A stretch of 64,000 nucleotides of DNA. Origin: Welwitschia mirabilis (lineage: Eukaryota > Gnetophyta > Gnetopsida > Welwitschiales). The stretch is taken from the NCBI GenBank assembly GCA_051453625.1, contig JBOZIK010000001.1, positions 188,383,315-188,447,314 on the forward strand. The letters run 5' to 3'. Made by a program: the position numbers and the translations under genes. Under the pieces are notes generated by a model that saw nothing but the letters and a program-made list of their open reading frames with translations, had not been told where the DNA came from and did not search any database. The stretch's first letter is position 1. Each line of letters opens with the position of its first letter. Positions 48,626 through 61,829 of this stretch are shown here, in pieces.

Positions 48626-51046
48626 TTATAATATTTAATTATTCTTCCTCAAATTAAAATTTTATTTTAATTTGGTTGAGCTTCTATAATTTCATCTAAA
48701 ATAATAGCTACATTTTGAACTAGAATAACCTTAGTTACATTAGTAACACATTTCCTCAAAAGAGGCACATCAAACACAATATGTAATAAAGAGAATTATA
48801 GTGGTAAACCAACTTATAAGTCATAGGTCCAACTCACTTAGAAATATAATAATGTCCAATGAATCATGAGGTAACTTACCTTCTTATTAAATATAAAACT
48901 TCTATAAAAGGTAGAAACTTAAGAAATACATAGTCCCCTTCTTAAAATTCCATTTATCTTCTTTATCAATTTGCATATTTTGCTTGCTTATCATCTTCTC
49001 CATTTGTAACCTTCTTTTGATAAGTCTAAGTTTTTCTTCTAATTCATGAGTAGGAAAAATATTTAATACTATTTTATCTAATGCATTAAACCATATACTA
49101 GGGTTTTGATCACCCTTCCATATAAGGCCTTAAATGGTGCACATTTGATAAGTTCTTTATAGCTATTATTATAGGTAAACTTTACCCATGTCAAATGGTC
49201 TACTCAAGAACTTCAAAAGTATAATATCACTAATCTTAATTAGTATTTAATTATTTAGGGTTTTTAATTTTTTCTTATCTAGCCATCCATATTATAATTA
49301 AATACTATGTTAAGATTCAAATTGATATCCAAATCCTTATGGAATGATAACCAAAATATAGAAATAAATTTACTATCTATATCTAAAATAATCACCTCTA
49401 GAATTCCATGTAATATGATTACATTTTTAACATGCTTATTAGTAATATTATATAAGTGTTTATTAGCTTAATAAGACAAAAATAAAAACTTATAGTTAAG
49501 AGATCAATCACTACTAAAATAGAATCATATCCTTCATTGGTTTTTGGTAAACCTATAATAACATCGATACTAGTTTCTTTCCAATTCCATTCTAAAACAT
49601 CATGAGGGTATAAAACTTTAGATGGATGCTTATTCTCTACCTTTACTAGTTAATTCATTTATATTACCACATTATGTAATATCTTTTACTTCATTCCTAA
49701 CCAACAATAATTTTTCTTAATATTCTTGTGCATTTTATTAACTTCAAAATGAATGGCATACTTCCTAACATAGAATTTATCAAAAAGATTTTTTTTTAAT
49801 TTATTCCACATAAGTACTACAATATTTTTATTAAAAAATGTTGTCATAACTAGAAATAGAGGATCCTTCTAAAAATCATACTACATTATGATTAGAGATA
49901 GGAAACATTATAATTCATCTTCTCTAACTCTTTGGCATAATGGATAATTTTATTAAACATTAGGATTCATTTTCTGCAAATCATCATGCACCATCATATA
50001 ACTAAGAGTATGCATTATTTTATTCAAGGAATCAAATACTACATTTTCCTTTCTTGTATGATAATTTAGTGTTAATTCATAATTGTATAAAAATTTAATC
50101 GAACTTTTTTGTCTCTGGTTTGACTTTGGTTGAGTATAAATATATTTTAGTTCTTATGATCTGTGTAAAATTCCCCATGTTTTCTATAAATATAATACCT
50201 CTATATCTTTAATGCATGAATTAATGTTTCTCATTCCAAGTCATGTACTAGGAAATTTTTCTCATGAATCTTTAGTTTTCTAGATGCCCATGCTATAACT
50301 CTTCTGTCTTGCATTAAGAGTTCTCCTAATTCTTCGCCTAATGCATTAGTATAAATTGTGTAAGGATTTTTTTGTTTGAACATCCTCAATATAGGAGATA
50401 AAATAAGAGCTGATTTTAGTTTCTGAAAAGCTTTATCACATTACTTAATCCATTGAAATCATTATTTCTTTCTTAAAAAACAAGTTATAAGAACTACCAT
50501 TCTTGAGAAAATTTGAATAAACCTTTTGTAATATCCAATAGAATCTATAAAACATCTTACTTCTATCATATATGTTAGTTTTAGATAATCTATAATAACT
50601 TGTATGTTATCATCATTTACACTAATTCCATCTTCATAAATCACATGATCTAAAACATTAATCTTAGATAATCAAAACTCCAACTTTTTTGGATAAGCAT
50701 ATAAATGATTTCTCCTTAAGGTATCTACTACCATTCTTAAATGCTTTTCATGTTTTTCCTTTAATGGTTAATGAACAAAAACATATTCTATTAACAAAAT
50801 CATAAATTATCAAAATAATCTTTGAAAATATTATTCATAACTACTATAAATACTACTAAAGCATTAGTATGATAAAAGGGAATAAATCAAAATACATAAT
50901 ACCCATACCTAATATGAAAAGACGTTTTAAATATATATTCCTATTTAATACTCAACTAATGATATCTTGACTTAAGATAAATTTAAAAAAATTCTTTTTC
51001 ATGCTTTAGTTAATTAAATAAATTGTCTATCCTAGGTAAATGATAG
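48626..51046 (-). pseudogene. Decayed gypsy pol: RT(C), RNase H, integrase of G3
   Basis: The minus strand continues the RT interrupted at 59872. It starts 'NSYHLPRIDNLFN' at 51046, then 'PFYHTNALVVFIVVMNNIFK' (about 50850). The YxDD site has decayed. An open 60-codon stretch (50644-50462) reads like 'ISVNDDNIQVI' then 'VRCFIDSIGYYKRFI'. RNase H follows with 'YTNALGEELGELLMQDRRVI' and 'TDHKN' (50100-50350). Integrase follows with 'LEWNWKETSIDVIIGLPKTN' (about 49530-49600; first catalytic Asp present) and 'DIDSKFISIFW' (about 49360-49390; second Asp present). The C-terminal segment is at 48640-48960 ('VGPMTYKL'). Tekay/Del-like order; many stops. Confidence 0.85.
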
Positions 51047-51051
51047 CTATT

Positions 51052-52584
51052 TGAGGATTTTTGAATTCATAGGAGAGGGTTGAATGACTTTTACCAAATA
51101 AAAATTTAAACCTAATAATGGAATGAAAATGCACAATGAAAAAAGCTTTACCAAGATAACATGATTACCCAACATAGGTACATCCACACATAGAGTGTAG
51201 CTTATACTCACACCTTTGAATATTATTAACCTATAAGAAAATAGTGGTTTTTAGATGCACTAATAACCTTACAATAAGTGAGAACATCCTTGCAAGGTAG
51301 AACTCTCTTCATTATAGGTAAATAGTGGTTTTTATATGCTCACCATGGACTAGACAACAATGAAAGTCTTATTACAAGATAGCATTCTCTTCCCTATAAG
51401 GAAATAGTGGTTTTCATAAGTGCATCATGAACCTTAGAACAATGAGAGTTTCCTTGCAAGGCAGCACTCTCTTCCATATAAGGAAATAATGGTTTTCATA
51501 GGCATAATATAAACCTTATAATAAAATACATGCTCATAAGTACTATCTCAAATGCATATCCATACAAGATTTTTCTTACAAAGAGATAAGTTCAATAATG
51601 GCCTTACAATAATATTCAAAAATAAGGTAATCCAACAAAGTAAGTACCACAAATACAATAATAATAAGTGTAAAGATGTAGCTTTAACAAAGAATTATTA
51701 TTATTATTGTCACAAGTGTAAATGAATAATACTACAATTGAGGGGTCCAAGAACAAATGATGTAAACAATACTAGCTTCTTTACAGATGAAGCTTTTGAT
51801 CATTTTTTGAAATGTTTCTTTAACTTATACACTCTTCATTCTATATTTTATTTAATCATTAAGTTTCAAAATTTTAAGGGCTATGTGTTTGTTAAAGTTT
51901 CAAAAGTTGTGATTTGTTTCACAACTTTTAGCCTTTATATGGTAAAAAAGGATTTAATTATTTGAGCTTGAAAGTAGTCATTAATCTTTGAAAATACCAT
52001 ACAATAGATAGGAAATGTCTACATGTCAGGTGTGTATCTTTAAGTTTTATTAATATAAACTCTAGTCCAAGACATCTTCACATTTGTAGACATCTACCAA
52101 TAGTTAAACGTCTTCATCTTGTAGATGTATTTAGTAAACTTACTTAGATTTCAATAAAACTTGCTTTATATAACCCTTGGATTTTCATGATTACGAATCT
52201 ATGATGTACAAATTGATTGCTGATCTAAAACATAAGATATTAGTCAAAATACAAATTAACTCTATTACCTATTTTAGTTTAGTATAGATGTCTTTAATCA
52301 TGTGGACATCTTTATTTGTATTAGGTTTAACTTTTAGTATAGTCATGTTTGATGAGATAGTCATCTTAATCTTGTGACTTCATCAGAGATGTCTTCAACT
52401 TTCAAGATGTCTTTAAACAATTGATTTTGCAATTTATTAACAAATCCTTTTTTGGAAATATGAACTTTGAAGGTCCATCATCTTCTAATGCTTGTCAAGG
52501 TTTGATGTTTTCTTTGTAATGCTCTGCCTATAAATGACATAAAAGATTTGATAAGTGGAATCATTAAAACTAGATTTATCAATA
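51052..52584 (-). repeat. copia-A3 3' LTR
   Basis: 1.53 kb paired with 58309-59866. It starts TGAGGATT on plus and is followed on the right by a polypurine tract complement (ATATCCCCTTTTT, 52585-52597). An (ATT)n run lies at 51692, and GACATC/GATGTC motifs at 52010-52440 include one near-intact ACGTCT at 52108. Confidence 0.8.
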
Positions 52585-53749
52585 ATATCCCCTTTTTGAT
52601 GATGTCTAAAACTTGGAAAATATTATTAGTGTAATCCAATTCAATCAACTTAAATTAGATATTTATATTCTAAGGAAATGCACATAAATAATGTTTGCAA
52701 TAATATTGGAAAGAACATGGTATCAACTACTTGAAAAATAGATAACAGAAAATTCATGAAATTCTTAAGCAAAACAATAAAGGCAGAAAGAAAATTGATA
52801 AATGATGATATTGGCCATTTAAATAGCCATTATATTTGACAACTGTATGAGATGTAAAAATTTAGAAATAAAAGATGATAATACATATTTCATACTGACA
52901 AAATATCATCTAACAATATGCTCATGATAATGTGCTAACAGTGAACATTAGAGCATGTCATAGTAAAGAATGAGTTAGCAATGTATAACATGAAGATCAT
53001 TAATAATTAGAGCATAATATTTAATAAATATGTCAACAAAAGCATGATATTAAAACATGAGAGAATTAATGATAAAAGTGTGCTAACAATAAGTGTGCCA
53101 AATAGAGATAATAGAAATGTATGAAAAAATAACATGAAATCCTATATCTCATAAATAAGAGCTCCATGCTCAATAGAGTATCCTCAAACTGAAAGCTAAA
53201 GCATTTAAATAATTTGCCATTGATCTATCTAATTGAATTTGCTAACCACTTATTTAACAATAAAATTCTTTCCCTTTTTGAATAGTAAAGGAAATGATCT
53301 AATAACTAAGAGTGGAATCACTCATATAATACATGCCTTATCTTTATTTATTATTATTATCACTATCATGAGTGATGGAGATTGGTTAGATGTAGAATAA
53401 GAAATATGTGAATGATGGAGTATGGCATTTTCTAGGTGGATATTGAGATGTCTTACCTGGGCCCTCAAAGATCTATCTCCTCATACGTTCATATGTTTAA
53501 GAAGTGATAGAAGTTCCAAAACAACTAGTGATGGATATCTCTATGAAGAAGAAAGGTAACCACATGGAGGAAAGTGGTTCTACCTAGATGGACTCTATAT
53601 GTATTGGCAGTGGTGATGGTGGACATAATAGAGGTGAAAAAGGTACACATGTAGGTGATTAGACTATGGTATGTGATGAAGGTAGCTAATTAAGATAACA
53701 AATAAGAATCATAAGACATGGATAGTGAAAAATAAGAGGTGGTGCATTC

Positions 53750-54930
53750 AAGCTCTAAGATTTTATCTCCTACTGTGACCTCTACTATGAAGGTTTTGAA
53801 GCCTGTCACTTCCCCTACACATGTGCCCCCATGGAAGTTTAATACTTCCCCTGAGCCTATGCCTCATCTCTAGATGAATTCTCTATATATTCACTATCAA
53901 CAAATCCATTAGAGTTATATCCTATGATATGTGGGGCTAAAGGTTCTACTTCTTCTTCTTCTTTTGATTCTTCCTCTCAATATGACCATGTGGGAGTTCT
54001 TATGGATTCCAAAATATTTATGGACGCCTAACCCTTACTAGCCACTAAAGATTTGTATTTTTTAATTCTCAACGTATTTTTACCAATTTTACTAATCATT
54101 TTGACAATTGATTTTAGTTTCTTTTTAATAATGAAGAAGTGTGAGTAGTAGTAGAATATGATCACTGAAACTATGAAGACATTCTACTTCTATCCTCACC
54201 TAGTGGCCCTATTACCCTATGTTTCTCATAAACTCTACTAGTGATTTTTTTCTAATAAATAATATTAACCTGTAAAACTAAAATATCTACACTACTAATG
54301 AGCAAGCTACTAAAATAAGGATGACCAAATATCTGACCCTTGCAAAAAGGTGAGATAATATTCATGCATATAATGAAATCCAAATCTATCTTTAAACTAC
54401 TGACAAAATTATATACAATAAAGGTATATAATGGTTTATAATAAATATAACTACCTTCTCTAACCAAAATATTATAAAATGTCATAAAATTAAGAATTGA
54501 GGCATCTGAAATCATCTTTTTGTATCTAATCATTTCTATAAAATTCATTATCATGTATCCAAATAAAACACTGCTTATATTACTTTGTAATAAACTGGTA
54601 ACTATAAAATTAAATATTTCCTTAAAAGAATGAGAATAAATTTGAGGAACATATATGTCATCCATGCTAAGCAAATAATTAACAAAACTAAAAATAATAT
54701 GCAAAGGAGTACCTCTAACATGTGTTTGAAATTCACCTGTTCTATTATCAATTTCATGTATATTAGCATAGAAATCTCTTATAACTAGATCTAGAATAGA
54801 TTGATATAACTAAATGATTATTTTCCATCTAAACCTAGTGAAATGTATAACAAGCCTATATTTGTGATGTCTCTAAAAACCAAGAGTTTTTATGTAATAA
54901 TCAAATTTCTAAACCATGTTATAAATATTC
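53750..54930 (-). pseudogene. copia-A3 extra ORF, plant transposon protein-like
   Basis: The minus strand is open for 150 codons (54704-54252), and the same frame continues upstream to a TAG near 54828. It reads 'LVIRDFYANIHEI', 'THVRGTPLHIIFSFVNYLLS', then 'LDFIICMNIISPFCKGQIFG' and 'HPYFSSLLISSVDI'. This is the FYANL ... VRG ... LPYG-like order of the putative plant transposon-protein domain. A low-complexity charged tail follows toward 53750. The domain's function is not known to me. The ORF occupies the position between Gag and 3' LTR. It is the clearest of the copies in this window, and I consider the family call good but not search-verified. Confidence 0.68.
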
Positions 54931-56005
54931 TAGGAATTACCTCATAGTATAACTGAGGCTTATATAATGATCTTAACTACTAGAAGATTCGTTACTTGCC
55001 TCTAGAAGTACTAGTGAACTTTTTTCTAATCATATTTATAAGAATGTAGAGAATCTAAATCAAGAAAATAACTAAAATTTAAGAAATAATAAAAAATGTG
55101 CATTTGAGCAAAGGAAAACCTTGTTCTTACTTGCTATTAAGATGTCTTAATGATTTAAAACATCTTGGTAGTAAAATTTGAGAAAATGAAGCCTTAGAAA
55201 TCTTCTGAGAGGGATACCTTTTAAGTGGGGACTTGAAAATGGGATTTAGTGGTACTTTTTGCAAATAAAAAGGGTCAAAACCCTAGGTTTTTTACATGTT
55301 TTATTTTCTACAATAGTACAGTTAAGACATCTACAACCTAAAAGATATCTAAAATGTAAAACATAGATATATACAAACTCAAAGATTTCTAATATTAAAA
55401 AATTTTTAATACATTTTGGCTATCAAGATATCTACAAAAATCAAGACATCAATTTTAAAAAATTAAAATAATATATTTACACTTTAAAGATATCTTTAAA
55501 ACTCAAGATATCTACTTTGAAGACATCTATAAATCTTAAGACATCTCAACTAGAAACATCTACAAAACTAAAGATATCTATAATGAAAGTTCCAAATTTT
55601 TCAAAAAGATCTATAACCATCATAAAGATAACAATAGCATTTTGAAGAAAATAAATATTGCAAACATAATTTAACTTTAACTACATCTAACTAACACTCT
55701 TAACTCATAAGATAATTACAGTGGAGTTGAAAATTTAAAAGATATTATCTTTTTACTTACCTTATTGGGTAAGTCCCAACCTCTAAGTTCCTATACTACT
55801 TTATATATATATATTTTAGAACCTTCAAAATTTTTTATCACATTGTTAGGTATATTAATGGTATCTTAAGTCATGATGCCTTTGTTAAGCTTTTTCTATC
55901 ATGTTATGTCCTTTTTAAATGCTTCATGGGGGATTGGAATGTCTTTCAACCTCAATGGTCTTCTTATTATTTCCTTTTTTGATTAGGTTCTTCATGCTAT
56001 GACTA

Positions 56006-56630
56006 NNNNNNNNNNNNNNNNNNNNNNNNNNNNNNNNNNNNNNNNNNNNNNNNNNNNNNNNNNNNNNNNNNNNNNNNNNNNNNNNNNNNNNNNNNNNNNN
56101 NNNNNNNNNNNNNNNNNNNNNNNNNNNNNNNNNNNNNNNNNNNNNNNNNNNNNNNNNNNNNNNNNNNNNNNNNNNNNNNNNNNNNNNNNNNNNNNNNNNN
56201 NNNNNNNNNNNNNNNNNNNNNNNNNNNNNNNNNNNNNNNNNNNNNNNNNNNNNNNNNNNNNNNNNNNNNNNNNNNNNNNNNNNNNNNNNNNNNNNNNNNN
56301 NNNNNNNNNNNNNNNNNNNNNNNNNNNNNNNNNNNNNNNNNNNNNNNNNNNNNNNNNNNNNNNNNNNNNNNNNNNNNNNNNNNNNNNNNNNNNNNNNNNN
56401 NNNNNNNNNNNNNNNNNNNNNNNNNNNNNNNNNNNNNNNNNNNNNNNNNNNNNNNNNNNNNNNNNNNNNNNNNNNNNNNNNNNNNNNNNNNNNNNNNNNN
56501 NNNNNNNNNNNNNNNNNNNNNNNNNNNNNNNNNNNNNNNNNNNNNNNNNNNNNNNNNNNNNNNNNNNNNNNNNNNNNNNNNNNNNNNNNNNNNNNNNNNN
56601 NNNNNNNNNNNNNNNNNNNNNNNNNNNNNN
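56006..56630. other. Assembly gap (625 N), probably oversized
   Basis: Copia-A2 has about 160 bases between the corresponding flanks (25831 to about 25993), so 625 is likely an overestimate unless an insertion is hidden. Confidence 0.97.
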
Positions 56631-56989
56631 TATTATAATACCTATATTTAAATTTCATTAGACATCTATATTGACAATAACCTTTATTACAATAATAATA
56701 GAAAATGATATTATTTTTAAATGCTAGATATGCATACATTGGCTTATAATTCCATCTGTCAGTGAAGGTAGCTAAAGTGCTAATTGATTCTTTGTGTATT
56801 AAGCCAATCTTGTTGTTTGATTTTCTACATTACCCAAGCATGATATTTGAAGTCTCTTTTTCTTAGTTAAATTTTTTATTGATTATTAATAAATATAAGA
56901 ATTTCAATTTTACATGCTCCAATCAGATGTTAGTCTACTAACCTCATCTGTAAGAGATGAGTTTTTAGAAGATAATTGAATATGAGCAT

Positions 56990-58290
56990 TCTTTTCTTTT
57001 TTTATAAGTTTCTTTATAAGTATGAAGTAACTTTCTCATCTTAGTACATATTTTTTGCAATTTAGCAAACTCTTTAGAAATTAGAATGTAACTTTTTTAA
57101 ATACTCATACTTGTATCATCTTTATTTTTTGAATAATACTCTTCTTTTTTCTCATTATATTCTTCTTGAAAGTCTACAATATCCATGAACGAAGGATGTG
57201 ATTTTTCATCATTAGATGTTTCTTCTTTCATTGCTTTTTAATCTTCATTCCATCCTATAAAGAATGATTTCTTCCTCTTTGTCTCTTTCTTTCAATCCTT
57301 ATCCTACATTCTATTAGCACTAGAATATTTCAAGGCTATATTTACTTGTCCTTCATAAACCCAATAATCTATTTTTGAAACATCAGAAAAAGAAGCATTA
57401 ATAGAAGACATACCTTTACTATTGGCTTGAAAACAATATGATTTTTTGAAGTGATCTCTTTTGTTGTACTAGTGTGTAAGAAATACTCTTCTTTTGATGA
57501 GAACAAGTTTCTTATCTTCATCATTAGAGTCATCTTATTCTTATTATTTCTTAGCCTTTCCTTTTAAACTCTGTTTAGTGATTTAACTTATCTTAAGTGC
57601 AATGAGTTTTCTTTTAATGCTCCATCTTGTATAAGATTCATTTCATATGCTGTAAGAGTACTTTTTAGCTCTTCTATCTTTATGATGTTGAAATATCTTA
57701 ACTATTTCATAACTTTAGTCTTAAGCCTATATTTAGAGGTTATAGATCTAAGAATCTTTTGTATTATCTTTGCTTCTGATAGAGACTTTCCAATGCATGT
57801 ATTGCATTTACAATGTTTGAAACTCTGATGACGTACTCATGAACTCTTTCTCCATGGTTCATCTTGAGATTTTCAAATTGGTTTATTCATACTAGAGGCT
57901 TTGATTATTTTATAATGGAAGCAACTTCATACATTCTAAATTTCTTGTATTATTTTGTAACTTAATATTCTATTAGATTCTTCTATTATTAAGTAGAATA
58001 AAGTGCATTTTTAGCTTTATAATCATACATAAAAGCAACTTTCTTTTTATCTTTCTAATATTTTATTTTCTTGATCTATGTAACGCTATTGCCTGTAACA
58101 TCTGTTGCTATTTTCATTGCATCTATATGTCCTTCTTCTATGCTTTGCCATAATTGAAACTAAAAATGCTATAAGTATACTTGCATCCTTATCTTCTAAT
58201 AGGAATAGTTTATCCCATAATAAGAGTGAAGGTCTAACATATGGAATCCCTTTCATTTTTCACTTAAAGAATTTACTTCTTTTCATGAGT
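56990..58290 (-). pseudogene. Decayed copia Gag of copia-A3
   Basis: Minus-strand pieces give the UBN2 core 'MNHGERVHEYVIRVSNIVNA' (about 57810-57870), then a decayed knuckle near 57360-57400 and an acidic, helical tail toward 57000 that includes 'LSSKNSSLTDEVSRLTSD'. Many stops and frame changes occur. The order and homology to copia-A1 and A2 make the call secure. There is no protease downstream. Confidence 0.68.
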
Positions 58291-58293
58291 ACC

Positions 58294-58306
58294 CACTCTG
58301 ATATCA
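58294..58306 (-). other. copia-A3 primer-binding site
   Basis: Minus-strand TGATATCAGAGTG, two bases after the LTR end, matches the Met-tRNA type TGGTATCAGAGTG with one G-to-A change. Confidence 0.7.
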
Positions 58307-58308
58307 CT

Positions 58309-59866
58309 TGAGAATCATTAAACTTAAAGGAGAGTGCTGAATGAGTTTCATCAAATACAAATTTAATCCTAATATTAGAATAAAAATGAATAATGAAAAA
58401 CACCTTACTACGATAATGTGATTTCCCAACCTAGGTATGTTTATACATACTGGGTAGCTTCTACTCATACCTTTGGATATCCTTTACAAAATAGTGGTTT
58501 TCTGATTCATCACTAACCTTACAATAAGTATGAGCCTTCTCAAAAGGTAGTACCTCTTTCCCATAGGGAAATAGTTGTTTTCATAGGTGCACCACAAACC
58601 TTACAAAAAGAAGATTTTTCTCATAAGGAAATACTCTCTTTCCTATAGGGAAATAATGGTTTTCATTAGTACATTAGGAATCTTACAATAATGAGAGTCT
58701 CCTTGTAAGCCAACACTCTCTTCCATAGAAGGCATACTATGAACTTTCCAATAAAATAGATGCTTACAATTACTATCTCAAATGCACATCCATATAAGAG
58801 GTTGCCTTATAAAGAGATTGATTCAATAATGGACTTACAATAATATTCAATGATAAGATAGTTTAACAAAGTAAGTAATACAAATATAATAATGATAAGC
58901 CTAAAGATGTAGCTTTGAAGAAGAGTTAAGTTCATTGTTATTATTGTTGTTATGAGTGCAAATGAATAATACTATAATGAGGGTTCCGAGAACAAATGAT
59001 GTGGACAATGTAAAATTCTTTCCAAATGATACTTTTGATCCTTTTCTATATGTTTCTTTCACCTATGTGACCTTCATCCTATATTTAATCTAATCATTAA
59101 GTGCCAAAACTTCAAGAGCTATGTGTTTATTGAAGTTTTAAAAGTTGTGATTTATTTTATAATGTCAAGCACTTATATGATTGAAGAGGATCTAGACATT
59201 TGAGCTTAAAAGATAGTTGTTTAATCTTGTAAAAAACATATAATGGATAAGAAGCATCTAGGCATCTAGCACATCTCTTTAATTTTTATTGATGTGAAAT
59301 TTAGTCCAAGATGTCTTTACATTTATGGACATCTACTAACAGTCAAAACCCTTCACCTTATAGATGTCTTTAGTGAACTTCCCCAGATTTTGATGAAACT
59401 TGCTTGTATAATCCTTGGATATTCATGATCATAAACTTGTGATGTACAAGTTGATTAATCATCTGAAACATAAGATATTAGTCAAATTACAAATTAACTC
59501 TATTACCTATTTTAGTTAAGTATAGACATCTTTAATCATGTAGATGTCTTCATCTACATTAGGTTTAATCTTTAGCATACATGTCTTTCATAAGATAATA
59601 ATCTTAAAATTATGACTTAAATTTTGATACATCCAAGAGATTTTTAATTTTCTAGATGTCTGTACCAAAGATGTTTTTAATTTTTTAGACATCTTTAAAT
59701 ATTTATTTTGTAATTTATCAATTGATTTTTTTCATGAGATATTAAATTTAAAGACCCATCATCATCTAATGCTTATTAAGGTTTGATTTTATCTTTTCAA
59801 TGACCCATCTACATAATAACATAAAATATTTGACAAGTAATATCATCAAAACTAGATTTACTAATA
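58309..59866 (-). repeat. copia-A3 5' LTR
   Basis: 1.56 kb, aligned along its length with 51052-52584 and 35789-37288. A mixed (TTA/TTG)n run lies near 58937, and GACATC/GATGTC motifs at 59270-59700. Confidence 0.8.
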
Positions 59867-59871
59867 CTATT

Positions 59872-61470
59872 CTATACTATTATCTTGTTCAACATTCAAT
59901 AATCCACACAAATTCATAACCCTTGATACTTATTCTACTAGCTTTAATTAAAGCTTTATCTAATACTAATATTATTTAATTTTTAAATTAATCTAACTTA
60001 ATTAGAGACATTTTATATGGTTCTTTCAATATTGGATCCATGCTTAGCTCAATATTTATTTAGAAATCTTCATCTCTACTTAGAGGAAAACCTAGTAACT
60101 ATTTAGAAAAAAAAGTTAAGACTCTTATTTACCATTCGAATTTCTAAAATTTCTATTTGAAATTGGATAAAACATAGGACTTTAACTACTTCAAATACCT
60201 TACTTTTCTTAATTTCCTTGTTCAACTATTTTCCATTTGTCAATCTATTCAAAACAATACTACATTAAATAGGTAAAATAATTTTATTATCTTTAACTTA
60301 TATTATAGTAATTCTTCTTAAATAATAATCTATTTAAGCTTTATACTTCTATATCTAATTCATACCTAAAATGATGTCAAAGTATCCTAGCCCTAAAATT
60401 GACAACTTTACTTGAAAGTATCACTTTCAATTTAGATGTGACATAAAGGAGTTTTATGAAGTGTTCAAATTTTACTACCATTTAGAAGTTCTATAATAAC
60501 ATATTTGTTATTTTCTATTTCTAAAAATAATTTTCATGCTATAAAAAGAGAAATAACAAAATATGATTCTTTAATATTCATTAATATTCTTATAAAAAGA
60601 TTTAACATAGTATCTAAAGTTTTCAAAACCATAAATGGTTGAGCTTCTTTCCTTGAAATTAAAGCATTGAAACTCATGACATTCCTTGAAACATTCTCCT
60701 CTTTAGTTATCATAGGATAAATTTTAACTAGATAAGGATCTTTACATCTATAACAATCTGTATTTGTAGGATTACAAGCTTCATTTCTTGGTGGAAAATC
60801 TTATTTTACTTGTTCTACTAATATTCCTTATTCCTATGATTATTAACTTTGCATTATATGTACTCTAGTTGTATCCATCCTATCATTTCTTCTAGCCATT
60901 CCAAATTTTCTATTGTATAGTCTCTTTGTATTTTGTCTTCTTAAATTGTCCTATGTTAGTCTCTTTCTTTTGTTAAAAGTTTTATTTTTATTTCAATATT
61001 CCTTCCTAAGTCTTAATTTCTATAAAGCATTTTTAAGAATTCTAAGATAAAGTAATTTCACCTAAACTTAAATTATATGGTGACAACTAGATATAAATTT
61101 TCTTACCTTTATTGCTTTCATTATAGCCATTTTAGGCACATATATTAATAACTCCATGAATTTTTTCTCAGATTAAGATATTAACATGCATCACTATTTG
61201 AGATCATAAAATCTTGATATATAACTCATCTAAAATCTATCCTCAAACTCTTCCTAAGTCACATAATCTAGAACCTATGGTACTTCTCTTTTATCATTTC
61301 ATAATAATGTTGTACTCTTCTTCAGTTGATAAGTTATTAAAGCAGTTTTTCACTGAAATGTAAAGTAGAATAGTTTAACTACTTAAAAATAGATATTTTA
61401 CATGATTTATATTTCATTGTATTATTTGATAATTCAAACACTAAAGGATTTATTAGCCTAAAGTACACAT
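59872..61470 (-). pseudogene. Decayed gypsy gag-protease-RT(N) of G3
   Basis: Homologous to 37294-38990. In minus order: Gag (about 61440-60900), a knuckle region near 60740, protease around 60380, and RT start ending 'VDY' 'MLNK' next to the copia-A3 insertion. Compared with G2 it lacks the segment encoding 'ISPWYASILFIKKKD' (a small deletion near 59935). The RT frame resumes at 51046. Confidence 0.75.
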
Positions 61471-61829
61471 TATTTTTCTAGAAACTTATTATCACATCCA
61501 AAGTTTTAAAGGTCTAAGGATTTAGCTGAAGTAGTTAAATAAAAATTAAATAAAAATAATTTTTATCTCATGAGATCTACTAAGGTAATTTAATTAATTA
61601 ATTCTTTGTTTATTCTTTATTTATTAGCATATCATTATTTGAGATGTAATTCCTTACTGTATTAGTTGAAAATTGTTATGTTGTGATTATTATTTTAGAT
61701 GCTTTATTTTATTGTTACTATAATTAATAATATTATTTTTGTATTTTATTTTTGTTTATTTAATGATACTATTTTAATGGCTAAAATAGTGCTTATATAA
61801 ATAATATTTTATTTTCTTTTTTATCTATT

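Larger units (their letters stand above)
51052..59866 (-). mobile_element. copia-A3: complete non-autonomous copia element
   Basis: Bounded by a 5-bp TSD CTATT (51047-51051, 59867-59871). Removing the element and one TSD restores the gypsy RT frame from 'MLNK' to 'YHLPRID' with correct spacing, which independently confirms the ends. Minus order: 5' LTR, primer site, Gag, spacer with an N-gap, GACATC/GATGTC cluster (55320-55600), extra ORF, polypurine tract, 3' LTR. No protease, integrase or RT was found in the visible 8.2 kb. It shares the plan of the Sirevirus-like element, minus the protease. Confidence 0.83.

Noticed and set aside
53260-53290. Purine-rich stretch as the main copia-A3 polypurine tract
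   Set aside because: It lies 0.7 kb from the LTR; the tract at 52585-52597 abuts the LTR and is the better candidate. It could be a secondary tract, but its context does not match well enough.
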